From contig NZ_CP145905.1 of the NCBI RefSeq assembly GCF_036894955.1, forward strand, positions 3,614,501 through 3,678,500: a DNA stretch of 64,000 nucleotides. Direction: 5' to 3'. A model generated the notes under the pieces. That model saw only the letters and a list, made by a program, of their open reading frames with translations. It was not told the origin of the DNA and ran no database searches. The stretch is from Paenibacillus sp. KS-LC4. Its GTDB lineage: Bacteria; Bacillota; Bacilli; Paenibacillales; Paenibacillaceae. The position numbers and the translations under genes were made by a program. Of the stretch, positions 52,019 through 60,872 are shown in pieces; positions within the stretch are counted from its first letter, which is position 1, and the number at the start of each line of letters is the position of its first letter.

Positions 52019-52363
52019 TTACCAAAGCTTATCATCTTCCTCAGCCTGCCTCGCCAGCTGCTTAAGCACCGCCGCGCGAAGCGGGTCCATCGGAATTTCA
52101 GCCTGCACTTTGCCCTTCACGCGCGCCTGGCAGGAAAGCCGCATGCCATCTTCCAAGCCTGCCAGCTTGCGCCGTTCCACATCGCCGATCGGCATCAGCT
52201 CGCTGCCCGGCTTTACTTCCATTTTGCACATAAAACAAGCAGCCTTGCCATCGCACCGCGTTCTTACCGCAATACCTGCTTGTCTTGCAGCGTCCAGCAG
52301 CGTCGTGCCAGGGCGCACCTTGATTGTTTTGCCAGCAGGCAGAAACGTCACCTCGGCGCTCAT
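52019..52363 (-). CDS. [2Fe-2S] ferredoxin
   Basis: 114 aa, plant/adrenodoxin-type fold: three of the cluster cysteines in RCDGKAACFMCKM and the fourth in LSCQARV near residue 80. C-terminal helical extension of about 25 residues. ATGA overlap with the nucleotidyltransferase-like gene suggests a joint transcript. Redox partner unknown. Confidence 0.88.
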   Translation of the reverse strand: MSAEVTFLPAGKTIKVRPGTTLLDAARQAGIAVRTRCDGKAACFMCKMEVKPGSELMPIGDVERRKLAGLEDGMRLSCQARVKGKVQAEIPMDPLRAAVLKQLARQAEEDDKLW

Positions 52364-52974
52364 ATCAGCTGCCCTACCCGCTGCTCCGCAATCCAGCGGC
52401 GCACTTGTGCTTTCAGCGCTGCGCTTAGCTGATTGCGGCTTTCCAGTTGCTCAAGCGCTGGTGAATGGCGGACTTCATCCTCGCAATACGCTTCAATGAT
52501 CAGCTCATAACGATCCCGGCGATCACGCAGCACATTAAACCATAGCTCATGAGCGAGCGGTACAACCGTTACTGTAGCAGCGAGAGCAGAGCCTCCGCGA
52601 ACCGTCATCTGCTCTGCGTAAGGCAGCAGCAGCGAACGCACCTGCGTTTCATAACAGCTATCATGTGCCCGCACAACGAACCCGCCTACAAGCTCAACGG
52701 TCACGCCGTCAATGAGATAGTGACTCAGCCTGGAACGGTATATACCCGTCTCATCCAATACTGGAATATCTGTAGCAAAAGGCTGAAGCAAGGCATGAAG
52801 ACAATCGACGTCAGCCTCATCGGTGTATAAATCCAAATCTCTAGGTTCGCTGGTCAGCGCCGCGCCTCTCAGCATAAGCCCTGCGCTGCCCCCAACAACC
52901 CAAGGGGCGCCGCTTCCGGCTGTCAGCTGGGCAATGGAGGCCAGCGCTTGCTCGATTCGTCCTCTAATGCTCAT
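52360..52974 (-). CDS. Nucleotidyltransferase-fold protein
   Basis: 204 aa with the NTase pattern WVVGGSAGLMLRG followed by EPRDLDLYTDE (GS...DxD), as in minimal and AbiEii-like nucleotidyltransferases. ATG at 52974, AAGGAAG 8 nt upstream. No toxin partner adjoins; instead it is sandwiched between two ferredoxin genes. Catalytic activity and target unknown. Confidence 0.65.
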   Translation of the reverse strand: MSIRGRIEQALASIAQLTAGSGAPWVVGGSAGLMLRGAALTSEPRDLDLYTDEADVDCLHALLQPFATDIPVLDETGIYRSRLSHYLIDGVTVELVGGFVVRAHDSCYETQVRSLLLPYAEQMTVRGGSALAATVTVVPLAHELWFNVLRDRRDRYELIIEAYCEDEVRHSPALEQLESRNQLSAALKAQVRRWIAEQRVGQLI

Positions 52975-53037
52975 CACTTGCACTTCCTTTATTAAACATA
53001 ATGGCGGCGCTATTCTAACAACTAAACGGCATGTTTT

Positions 53038-53334
53038 TTAAAAATATGTTTTATTGATTGCTTTAATATTCACATCGACCGACTTTACAATCGCTTGGCA
53101 AGCAAGGCGATAGCCTTCTTCAAACTCCTCCGGGTCCATGCGATCCCATTCCTGATCCGTTATTCCTTCAAGCCCGCTAGCTCCTTCAATCACTTGACAG
53201 CGGCATCGGGCACAGGTGCCGCGCGTGCAGGAGAAAGCGAAATCCACATTATGCTTCATCGCTAAATCCAGCAGCGACAGTCCGTCCTCCGCTTCTACAA
53301 TTGCCGTTCTCGTTCTCCCTGTAAGCTCAATCAT
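53038..53334 (-). CDS. [2Fe-2S] ferredoxin, second copy
   Basis: 98 aa with the motif SCTRGTCARCRC (CxxxxCxxC) near residue 35 and the fourth cysteine in LACQAI. Distinct from the 114-aa ferredoxin at 52019 (low identity outside the ligand loop), so not a recent duplicate. Precedes the nucleotidyltransferase gene by 63 bp. Confidence 0.88.
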   Translation of the reverse strand: MIELTGRTRTAIVEAEDGLSLLDLAMKHNVDFAFSCTRGTCARCRCQVIEGASGLEGITDQEWDRMDPEEFEEGYRLACQAIVKSVDVNIKAINKTYF

Positions 53335-53388
53335 AAGCGCAACCGTCCCCTTCTCTATCTGGATGTATGTATGCCTTTCGTATAACCG

Positions 53389-53568
53389 TTAAATAATGGA
53401 AATAACTCCGCAAATAAAACCAATGAGCAGCAAAACAAAAGCAATAAGCGATAAAATAAATTTAACAATCCCCTTCGTCTTGATTCGGGCAAATGTAATG
53501 ATTACCGCCGAAATAGCCATTAAGCCGATGCCGATCAGCGAAACCCACATTTTCATCATAGCATCCAT
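53389..53568 (-). CDS. yphE: DUF2768 small membrane protein (YphE-like)
   Basis: 59 aa with two transmembrane helices (MKMWVSLIGIGLMAISAVII and FILSLIAFVLLLIGFICG) joined by ARIKTKGIVK. Position between gpsA and spoIVA and the size match B. subtilis yphE. ATG at 53568 with a GGGAGAAG site. Function unknown. Confidence 0.8.
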   Translation of the reverse strand: MDAMMKMWVSLIGIGLMAISAVIITFARIKTKGIVKFILSLIAFVLLLIGFICGVISII

Positions 53569-53720
53569 AGTCGACTCTTCTCCCACTCTTCACCAATGTA
53601 ATAAATGCAACCCATATTATATCATTGACTGCAAAAAAGGACAAAAGGCGCAAAATGGCTGCATCGGGATCGCTCCGCTGCAGCAAAGCTTTGCGCTTTT
53701 GCCCTCATAAAAAAGATTTG

Positions 53721-53996
53721 TTACTTCTTAATCATCATTTTGATAAGCGATTCCATGCTGTTCATATTCATGCCGGTCGCCTTAACGGCTTTGACAATAT
53801 CATTTATAGTCGATTCCGCCACAGGCACCTTCGCCATCTCAGACACTTGCTTGATCAGCTTGCGTAGCTCGGCTTCGTTCTGCATCGTCGAATCCGTTAC
53901 ACCGCTGGCCAGCTTCTTGACCGAGTTTTCAGAGATGTTTTTGCCTGTTTTTTTATTAATTGCGCCGAGCACGTCTTTTGAAATATTTTTCCCCAT
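53721..53996 (-). CDS. Stage VI sporulation protein F-like
   Basis: 91 aa, helical: IKKT-type start (DVLGAINKKTGKNISENSV), LASGVTDSTMQNEAELRKLI, QVSEMAKVPV, then a C-terminal MNMNSMESLIKMMIKK. This matches the SpoVIF family pattern of late spore-coat assembly. Start at ATG 53996 after GGGAGGTAA. In Bacillus spoVIF lies elsewhere, so the placement here is a difference. Confidence 0.7.
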   Translation of the reverse strand: MGKNISKDVLGAINKKTGKNISENSVKKLASGVTDSTMQNEAELRKLIKQVSEMAKVPVAESTINDIVKAVKATGMNMNSMESLIKMMIKK

Positions 53997-54099
53997 GCTT
54001 TTTACCTCCCATCGCAATCGCATCAGCTAGTTGATCTTAAGCTTCAGCTCCGATGGGATATCATATGAGCAGTGCAATCGTTTGGTGTAGGCGCCTGTC

Positions 54100-55134
54100 T
54101 TAGCCGATGCTTTCAATCTCATGGGTTTTTAGCCGACCCATCAGATGCTCAACGGCTGTTTTTGGCGGAAATTCCTCAAACAGCACCTTGTACAATTGCG
54201 CAGTAATCGGCATTTCAACCTCATAGCGCTTTGCCAGCTCATGCGCGGCACGCGTCGTACGAACGCCTTCGACGACCATGCCCATCTTCGTAAGCACCTC
54301 AGCGAGCGGCGTGCCGTCCGCCAGCATATGCCCAGCGCGCCAGTTACGGCTGTGCTGGCTCGTACAAGTAACAACCAAGTCGCCAACCCCCGCTAACCCT
54401 GCAAAGGTGAGCGGATTGGCGCCCATAGCTGCGCCAAGGCGTCCGATCTCTGCAAGCCCGCGCGTCAGCAGCGCCGCCTTGGCGTTATCGCCAAAGCCGA
54501 GCCCGTCTGATAAGCCGGCACCGAGCGCGATAATATTTTTAATCGCGCCAGCTACTTCAACGCCCACGACATCTGGATTCGTATAAACGCGAAAATCGGA
54601 GGTCATGAAAGCATCCTGTGCTTGCTCGGCTGCTTTCATATTTGCCGAAGCGACAACTACGGTTGTCGGCTGGCGATTAATCACTTCCTCCGCATGGCTC
54701 GGACCAGACAGCACAACAATTTGCTCAGGCGCACGACCCAGCTCTTCGGAAAGCACCGTCGTCATCCGCTTAAGCGTCTCGGCTTCAAACCCTTTCGTTG
54801 CATGCACGCAAAGCGTCTCGGCTGCAAGATAAGGAGCTGCCTGCTTCGCCACTTCCCGCATCGCTCCGGATGGAGCAACGAACAGCGCAAGCTCCGCTCC
54901 GTTGAGCGCTTTCTGCAAGTCGGTCGTTGCCTGAAGACCTTCCGGAAGCGTTACGCCCGGCAAATATTTAGCATTAGTGCGGCTTTCATTAATGCGGCTT
55001 GCCTGCTCCGCATTACGCGTCCACAGCAACACCTCATAGCCGTTGCGAGCCAGAACGGAAGCAAGCGCTGTGCCCCAGCTTCCTGCTACAAGCACCGCTG
55101 CGCGGCGCGCTTGCTCAGACTTTGCTTTTGCCAT
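54100..55134 (-). CDS. gpsA: Glycerol-3-phosphate dehydrogenase [NAD(P)+] with altered dinucleotide motif
   Basis: Reduces dihydroxyacetone phosphate to glycerol-3-phosphate for phospholipids. SGPSHAEEV, NPDVVGVEVAGAIKNIIALGAGLSDGLGFGDNAKAAL (active lysine region) and CTSQHSRNWRAG are intact. The Rossmann motif reads VAGSWGTALA where the family has GAGSWGTALA: the first glycine of GxGxxG is valine (GTA for GGA). Start at ATG 55134; a TTG at 55164 with GGAG upstream is an alternative. 344 aa. Confidence 0.92.
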   Translation of the reverse strand: MAKAKSEQARRAAVLVAGSWGTALASVLARNGYEVLLWTRNAEQASRINESRTNAKYLPGVTLPEGLQATTDLQKALNGAELALFVAPSGAMREVAKQAAPYLAAETLCVHATKGFEAETLKRMTTVLSEELGRAPEQIVVLSGPSHAEEVINRQPTTVVVASANMKAAEQAQDAFMTSDFRVYTNPDVVGVEVAGAIKNIIALGAGLSDGLGFGDNAKAALLTRGLAEIGRLGAAMGANPLTFAGLAGVGDLVVTCTSQHSRNWRAGHMLADGTPLAEVLTKMGMVVEGVRTTRAAHELAKRYEVEMPITAQLYKVLFEEFPPKTAVEHLMGRLKTHEIESIG

Positions 55135-55141
55135 ATTGGAA

Positions 55142-55750
55142 TCACATTCCTTTCTTTGCGCCAAGCTTGTTCTCCGTTCCCTTCAGCAGCTTCATAATGT
55201 TCGTCTTGTGACGGACAAACGCGAATACGCATAATACAAGGCTTGCGCAAAGCAGCGGCAAGGAGTAAGTAAACAAAGCAATAAAGATCGGCGTCAATGC
55301 TGCGAACAGCAAAGAACCGAGCGATACGTAGCGTGTAATGGCAATCGCAAGTATAGCAACAATTCCTGCAAGCAGCGCTGGCAAAAACGCAAGCGTTAAA
55401 ATAACGCCAACGGTTGTCGCTATGCCTTTGCCGCCTTTGAAACGGAACCAAATGGGCCAGTTGTGACCAATAATAGCAGCAAGACCGCATAATACAGGTG
55501 TCCAGCTTGCAGCGTCGCCCCCGCTAAGCCACTGGCCCAGCAGCACGGCGACTACCCCTTTTGCAATATCCAGCAAAAAGACCGTTATACCTGGCCCTTT
55601 ACCAAGCACGCGAATCGTATTCGTCGCCCCGGCATTGCCGCTGCCATGCTCGCGAATGTCAATGCCTTTCAGCCATTTCGCGATGACGATGCTAAATGAA
55701 ACGGAACCTAATAAATAACTGATAATAACTGCAATGGCTGAGTACAGCAC
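55142..55750 (-). CDS. plsY: Glycerol-3-phosphate acyltransferase PlsY
   Basis: Integral membrane enzyme adding an acyl group from acyl-phosphate to glycerol-3-phosphate. Characteristic GSGNAGATNTIRVLGK near residue 37, WIWFRFKGGKGIATTVG-type loop and RHKTNIMKLLKGTEN at the C-terminus. About five to seven helices, 202 aa. Its product step directly follows GpsA, encoded next to it. Confidence 0.96.
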   Translation of the reverse strand: MLYSAIAVIISYLLGSVSFSIVIAKWLKGIDIREHGSGNAGATNTIRVLGKGPGITVFLLDIAKGVVAVLLGQWLSGGDAASWTPVLCGLAAIIGHNWPIWFRFKGGKGIATTVGVILTLAFLPALLAGIVAILAIAITRYVSLGSLLFAALTPIFIALFTYSLPLLCASLVLCVFAFVRHKTNIMKLLKGTENKLGAKKGM

Positions 55751-55762
55751 GCCTCTTCTCCC

Positions 55763-57085
55763 CTAATCCTCGTCTGACTTGCGACGTGTAAATAAACGTA
55801 GCGGCGTGCCTTCAAAATTAAACGCTGCCCGTATTTTATTTTCCAAATAACGCTCGTATGAGAAATGCATCATCTCTGGCTCATTGACGAAAATGACAAT
55901 CGTCGGCGGTTTTGTCGCCACTTGTGTTACATAGTTGATTTTCAGACGTTTGCCTTTGTCAGTCGGCGGCGGGTTGTAAGCAACCGCATCTCCAACAATA
56001 TCATTCAGCAGATGCGTCTGAATCCGCAAGGCATGCTGCTCCGATACGTGATTCACGACAGGCAGCAGCTTATGCAGACGGGACTTCGTAAGCGCGGACA
56101 AATAAACAATTGGCGCATACGACATAAACAGGAAGTGGTCGCGGATCGTCTGCGAGAAAGCTTGCATCGTTTTCTCGTCCTTCTCGACGACATCCCATTT
56201 GTTGACGACAAAAATAGACGCCTTGCCCGCTTCATGCGCATAGCCTGCAATATGCTTGTCCTGCTCAATAATACCTTCCTCACCATTAATCAGGATGAGG
56301 GCAACGTCAGCGCGTTCAATCGCTTTCATCGCACGCATAACGCTGTATTTTTCCGTCGATTCATACACTTTGCCTCGCTTGCGCATACCAGCTGTGTCAA
56401 TCAGCACGTACTTCTGTCCATCGCGCTCAAAAGGCGTATCAATGGCATCGCGAGTTGTACCTGCTACATTGCTGACGATAACGCGTTCTTCGCCAAGCAG
56501 CGCATTAACGAGCGAGGATTTTCCTACGTTTGGACGTCCAATTAAGGCAACGCGAATAACATCATCCTCATATTCGACATCTTCGATTTCTGGAAGCTTG
56601 GATACGGCAGCATCCAGCAAATCGCCAATACCCATACCATGGGAGCCGGAAATCGCAATTGGTTCGCCAAAGCCCAAGCCATAAAACTCATAAATCTCGT
56701 CCATGCGTCCCGCATTATCCACCTTATTAATCGCGAGTACGATAGGCTTGCGGGAGCGAAACAGCATTTGTCCCACTTCTTCATCCGAATGGGTGAGACC
56801 CGCTTTCGCATCTGCCATAAAAATAATGACATCCGCTTCTTCAATTGCCAGCTCGGCTTGCATCCGAACCGATTTCATAATTTCATCTTCACCATCAATT
56901 TCAATGCCGCCTGTATCTACAATATTAAAGGCTATGCCATTCCATTCTCCGGTGCCGTACAGCCGATCCCTCGTAACCCCCGGCTTATCTTCTACAATTG
57001 CCAGCCTGTCGCCGACTATCCGATTAAATATGGTAGACTTACCCACATTCGGGCGTCCAACGATGGCGATAATAGGTCTTGCCAT
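55763..57085 (-). CDS. der: Ribosome biogenesis GTPase Der
   Basis: EngA: two tandem G domains plus a KH-like domain, acting in 50S assembly. [12 protein letters not shown] at residue 9 and [12 protein letters not shown] at about 184 (P-loops), DTGG and DTAGMRKRG switch regions, NKVD and NKWD. 440 aa. Confidence 0.97.
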   Translation of the reverse strand: MARPIIAIVGRPNVGKSTIFNRIVGDRLAIVEDKPGVTRDRLYGTGEWNGIAFNIVDTGGIEIDGEDEIMKSVRMQAELAIEEADVIIFMADAKAGLTHSDEEVGQMLFRSRKPIVLAINKVDNAGRMDEIYEFYGLGFGEPIAISGSHGMGIGDLLDAAVSKLPEIEDVEYEDDVIRVALIGRPNVGKSSLVNALLGEERVIVSNVAGTTRDAIDTPFERDGQKYVLIDTAGMRKRGKVYESTEKYSVMRAMKAIERADVALILINGEEGIIEQDKHIAGYAHEAGKASIFVVNKWDVVEKDEKTMQAFSQTIRDHFLFMSYAPIVYLSALTKSRLHKLLPVVNHVSEQHALRIQTHLLNDIVGDAVAYNPPPTDKGKRLKINYVTQVATKPPTIVIFVNEPEMMHFSYERYLENKIRAAFNFEGTPLRLFTRRKSDED

Positions 57086-57163
57086 AGTTTTTAATTCACT
57101 CCTTCAGTAATTCTCACGCTTACCATCATAGCAAAAAACAGCCGCCTTGGCTAACTTTTCATG

Positions 57164-57343
57164 CTAAAGGTGATTGACGAGGATAATGACGCCATTTTTC
57201 AAATTGTGGGCATTCGCATTCAAAATCTTCTCCAGAAGAAAAGCAGTCTGCTCCAGCTCCTGCTCACTGGCTGCAAAAAAGATCGGCGCACCGCCTCCTG
57301 TAACATCCCGATTGCTCGAAACGACTGCAACAATATTCGCCAT
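57164..57343 (-). CDS. Small capping-subunit-like protein next to the YIEGIA gene
   Basis: 59 aa: starts MANIVAVVSSNRDVTGGG, continues PIFFAASEQELEQTAFLLEK, ends NGVIILVNHL. ATG 3 bp after the stop of the YIEGIA gene, with GGAGGG 6 nt upstream inside that gene. The pairing of a YIEGIA membrane protein with a ~60-aa downstream partner recurs in spore formers, where the small one is described as a capping-complex subunit. A 4-bp stem and T-run at 57134-57153 may terminate the unit. Confidence 0.75.
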   Translation of the reverse strand: MANIVAVVSSNRDVTGGGAPIFFAASEQELEQTAFLLEKILNANAHNLKNGVIILVNHL

Positions 57344-57345
57344 CT

Positions 57346-58251
57346 TTAGCCCTCCTGCTTATTGACTTTTGCTTCTGTAGGCATTCGCACAGCCGATTCG
57401 AGAATCGGTACGCGACCGATCACCTTGAGCGCCTTGCTCTTGTCCTTGTCCTGCGGTAGCATAAATACGGCAAGTCTGCCATCCTTCATATCGAGCTTTG
57501 CCATAGGAATTAGGGAAGGCTCGCCATCATCCCGATATACCCCCAGCATCGTAGCCAGATCGTAAAGTATCGCTTGACGCTGGCCCAAATTGCCAATGGT
57601 AACCTTGCTGTTCGCATTGACAGGCGTCAATATAAAGCCCATTCCGCGCTCGCGAATCGTATCTTGATTAGACTTAAGCCCCACATTCATAATATATATA
57701 TCGCCGACGAGCAAATCCGGTCCATCCACGCGCACCTCGGCTGTTTCAGCCGTAACAATGTGCGACAGCGTTTTGCCCGAACGAAAATGATGGACGATCA
57801 GCAGCGATATTCCTCCTGCCAGCAGGCCAACCCATAAATTGACCATTACAGCGAAAAGACTAGTAAGCAGAGATGACATAATGACGAGGTAATTGCGGCC
57901 TTCAAACACCATAGCGATACCCTCTATATAAGTTGCTCCACGGCTGACGAGCTCCAAGCTGTCAATCTTCGTCAGCGTCTCGCGCTCCATTTTTCTAACA
58001 TCGCGAAATTGCTGTGCGGCTAGCGATAAAAAAGTAATGGCCGTATAGTCTTTACTGTATAGCGCCGGAACAGCAACTGCCCCAAGCGCCGCAGCAATAA
58101 CGCCTAGCGAAATATGGATAATTCTGCCGTGAGGATAAGTCGGATATTGGCGATAATCGGTTTTCAGCATGAGCAGCCTTGCTATAATACCGAATGCCAT
58201 TCCAAGCAATACTCCTAGCAGATGCTTATTTTCCATTAAATAGTGGCTCAT
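57346..58251 (-). CDS. YIEGIA-domain membrane protein
   Basis: 301 aa carrying the name-giving GATYIEGIAMVFEGRNYLV motif near residue 107. About four to five transmembrane helices in the N-terminal half (GVLLGMAFGIIARLL, IHISLGVIAAALGAVAVPALY, LVIMSSLLTSLFAVMVNLWVGLLAGGISLL) and a soluble C-terminal half. Conserved in sporulating Firmicutes; biochemical function not established. Overlaps the yphA-like gene by 4 bp. Confidence 0.88.
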   Translation of the reverse strand: MSHYLMENKHLLGVLLGMAFGIIARLLMLKTDYRQYPTYPHGRIIHISLGVIAAALGAVAVPALYSKDYTAITFLSLAAQQFRDVRKMERETLTKIDSLELVSRGATYIEGIAMVFEGRNYLVIMSSLLTSLFAVMVNLWVGLLAGGISLLIVHHFRSGKTLSHIVTAETAEVRVDGPDLLVGDIYIMNVGLKSNQDTIRERGMGFILTPVNANSKVTIGNLGQRQAILYDLATMLGVYRDDGEPSLIPMAKLDMKDGRLAVFMLPQDKDKSKALKVIGRVPILESAVRMPTEAKVNKQEG

Positions 58252-58880
58252 TTCGGGGAGCTCCCTCCTTTATTTCTCCAGCCCGCTTCAGCCAGCTTGC
58301 TGTAAGAAGCGCGAAGCAAATAGAAAGCTATGCTGATGATTCGCGCACAAGCAAAAGCAAGCCAAAAGCTGTCCCACCATGCCAAGGAGCCAATTCTAGC
58401 CATGTAACCGCCGCTTGATAACAGCCCATTTGCCAATTCCGCCATTATGGCCGCGAGCAGCAATAGGCCAAATTGATGGCCCGCCTTCACCGAAAAAGCA
58501 GCTGCGAGCAGTCCGCCTAGCAGACCTCCATCAGCAACGGGAACAAGCCAATAGAACACCGGATCAAGCCGATACAGCTTCTGCGTGCCGCCCAAAATAA
58601 TACCGGTCAAGCAAGCACATAACAGCAGGTAGCGCCTGGATTCTCCAGCTGCACTTCTGCGCAGCGCCCAGCAGACCGCAGCTGCCGTAACGATAACACT
58701 TCCATAAATCTCAATGGCTGTCCCATAAACAGTTGTCTGATAATGAAACGGCTGCACAAGTAGACATAAGGCAGCAACGATCAACTTGGAGCGCCCTGCT
58801 CCGACATATTCCGCCCAGCCTGTCATTATTAATATGAAAGCTATAATCATAATCCAGAACGACAAATATCCTTCGTTCAC
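58248..58880 (-). CDS. YphA-like membrane protein
   Basis: About 210 aa with six to seven hydrophobic segments and few charged loops. Placed as YphA-like by location between the S1-domain gene and der. I prefer the GTG at 58880, preceded by GGGGTG with 8-nt spacing; a TTG at 58916 has no such site. First gene of a three-gene unit with the YIEGIA and small capping-like genes. Confidence 0.65.
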   Translation of the reverse strand: MNEGYLSFWIMIIAFILIMTGWAEYVGAGRSKLIVAALCLLVQPFHYQTTVYGTAIEIYGSVIVTAAAVCWALRRSAAGESRRYLLLCACLTGIILGGTQKLYRLDPVFYWLVPVADGGLLGGLLAAAFSVKAGHQFGLLLLAAIMAELANGLLSSGGYMARIGSLAWWDSFWLAFACARIISIAFYLLRASYSKLAEAGWRNKGGSSPK

Positions 58881-58932
58881 AGTCAAATCACCCCACGTGA
58901 AGCTATTATGCGCCAAAAAAAAGAGGCTATTC

Positions 58933-59443
58933 CTAATTATGAAACATTAGGAACAACCTCAATTTATAACAGATGAAGCGAAACGCCACCTCATCTGACT
59001 CTTGTGAAAATAACGCAACTAACTCCTGATTAAAGCGCTGATCTCCTTTTGGCATATACCAATGAATACACTGTATGGCACGCAAACGATTTTCAGCATG
59101 GCTGCTTGTGAGCTCCTGCCTAATGAAAATTTCCGCCTCAGCGACATTCATTTTTGCAAGCACCTGCATCGACAGGCTTCGCAGGCTATGGAAGTTCCCG
59201 CATTTACGCCTATTAAGAAGCTAATCGTTTCCTGCGAAATCTCCTTAGCACTAAAAAAGCTGAAAATTCCTCAGGCAAACTGACGCCCTTCGCTTGCTCA
59301 AACTGACGATGCTCATCGAGACTAAGCGGACTGTTCATTGTATAAGTATGAGCTTTCGCCCCAAATAGCTGATGGTCTGGATCGGTCTGGGCAGCAGTCT
59401 TCAGCTTTTGATTAATAAGATCCAATTGCTTATGTATAGTCAT
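58933..59443 (-). pseudogene. Decayed SMI1/KNR4-family gene
   Basis: Two fragments in different frames. 59213-59443 encodes the N-terminus of an SMI1/KNR4 protein (FGAKAHTYTMNSPLSLDEH … GVSLPEEFSAFLV) and then loses the motif after about residue 62. 58933-59169 encodes a C-terminal HEAT-like fragment (IRQELTSSHAENRLRAIQCI … VALFSQESDEVAF). The middle of the gene is missing. Intact relatives act as immunity or cell-wall regulatory proteins. Confidence 0.65.
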
Positions 59444-59490
59444 AATATCCCCCTTTGCATGAGGTATATAATTTCATATAAAAAAAACAA

Positions 59491-59514
59491 AAGGCCAAGC
59501 AGCTGCCTGGCCTT
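59491..59514 (-). terminator. Terminator of the S1-domain gene
   Basis: AAGGCCAGGCAGCTGCTTGGCCTT stem on the minus strand followed by TTGTTTTTTTT. Confidence 0.85.
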
Positions 59515-59536
59515 TCGAAAAATACCTGTAAAAGAA

Positions 59537-60766
59537 TTATTTCAATTTATTCAGTTTGTCGCCGAAACGCTCAGCCAGCGAATAGCTCATGCTTTGGCTG
59601 TTCAAGCTAACATTAGGATTGTTCAGTTCCTCTTGTTTAGGAGCGCGCTCGCGTTGTTGTCTTTCTGGCTTTTGCGGTTGCTCAGGAGCTTCTTCTGTTT
59701 CCTTGATGCTCAGGCTAACGCGTTTTTCAGCAGGGTTGAAGTCAAGAACCTTCGCTTGAACTTCTTGCCCTTCTTGCAATACCTCAAATGGAGTTGCAAT
59801 ATGACGGTGAGCGATTTGGGAAATGTGAACCAAACCTTCAACGCCTGGAGCGATTTCAACGAATGCGCCGAAAGTAACAAGGCGGCGAACTGTACCTGTT
59901 ACGATATCGCCAATGTTGAATTGGCTTCCAGCTGTTTCCCAAGGACCTGGTTGAGCAGCTTTAATGCTCAGGCTGATTTTACCAGCAGCAGGATCAACTT
60001 TAAGAACTTTAACCGTTACCGCTTGACCTTCAGCTACTACATCCTTAGGATGAGCAACGTGCTGCCATGAAAGCTCGGAAACGTGAACGAGACCGTCAAC
60101 GCCGCCGATATCAATGAATGCACCAAATGGTGTCAAACGTTGAACCGTACCTTCAAGCTGTTGGCCTGGCTCAATAGCCGCGATCAATTTTTGTTTGTTT
60201 TCTTCGAATTCTGCGTCCAATACTTCTTTCGCAGACAAAATAACTTTGCCGTTTTCTTGGTCGATTTCTTTCACTTTTACGCGAAGTGTGCGGCCTTTGT
60301 AGTCGCTGAAATCTTCTACAAAATGACGCTCAACCATCGAAGCTGGAATAAAGCCGCGCACGCCAACATCAGCGACAAGGCCGCCTTTTACAACGTCAGC
60401 CACGACAACTTCAAATACTTCGCCGCTCTCAAAACGAGCTTGAAGCGCATCCCAAGCGCGCTCGCCATCTACGCTTTTCTTGGAAAGAACAAGCTTTTCT
60501 TTCTCGTCATCAATGCTGATAACTTTAAGCTCAACCTCTTGGCCTACTTGTACGGCATCGTTTGCATTATCCAATTGAACTGCGGACAGTTCGCGAATCG
60601 GGATAACACCGTCATATTTATATCCAAGGCTTACGTAAGCTTGGTTATCTTCGATTTTGACGATCGAACCTTTAACTGTATCCCCTTTTTTCAAGGATAC
60701 GAAATTATCCATAGCCTCTTGATTTTCCGCTACTGCGGACTCTTGCACATTGGTTTCTTCTGACAT
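59537..60766 (-). CDS. ypfD: S1-domain RNA-binding protein (30S ribosomal protein S1 homolog, YpfD)
   Basis: 409 aa with four OB-fold S1 domains at roughly residues 25-95, 110-175, 195-265 and 280-350 (VGVRGFIPASMVER, RLTPFGAFIDIGGVDGLVHVSELSW, RLVTFGAFVEIAPGVEGLVHISQIAH), then a charged Gln/Arg/Glu tail. Shorter than six-domain proteobacterial S1, as usual in Bacillota. Located between plsC and the yphA-like gene, like B. subtilis ypfD. Confidence 0.93.
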   Translation of the reverse strand: MSEETNVQESAVAENQEAMDNFVSLKKGDTVKGSIVKIEDNQAYVSLGYKYDGVIPIRELSAVQLDNANDAVQVGQEVELKVISIDDEKEKLVLSKKSVDGERAWDALQARFESGEVFEVVVADVVKGGLVADVGVRGFIPASMVERHFVEDFSDYKGRTLRVKVKEIDQENGKVILSAKEVLDAEFEENKQKLIAAIEPGQQLEGTVQRLTPFGAFIDIGGVDGLVHVSELSWQHVAHPKDVVAEGQAVTVKVLKVDPAAGKISLSIKAAQPGPWETAGSQFNIGDIVTGTVRRLVTFGAFVEIAPGVEGLVHISQIAHRHIATPFEVLQEGQEVQAKVLDFNPAEKRVSLSIKETEEAPEQPQKPERQQRERAPKQEELNNPNVSLNSQSMSYSLAERFGDKLNKLK

Positions 60767-60872
60767 TGAAATAACCTCCTCAATTCATCCAACAACTTTT
60801 CAACTTACAAATTTATTTAAATCCGCCAACGTTCTAAAGTAAAACATTAAGCAGCATTTAAAACAGCTATGT

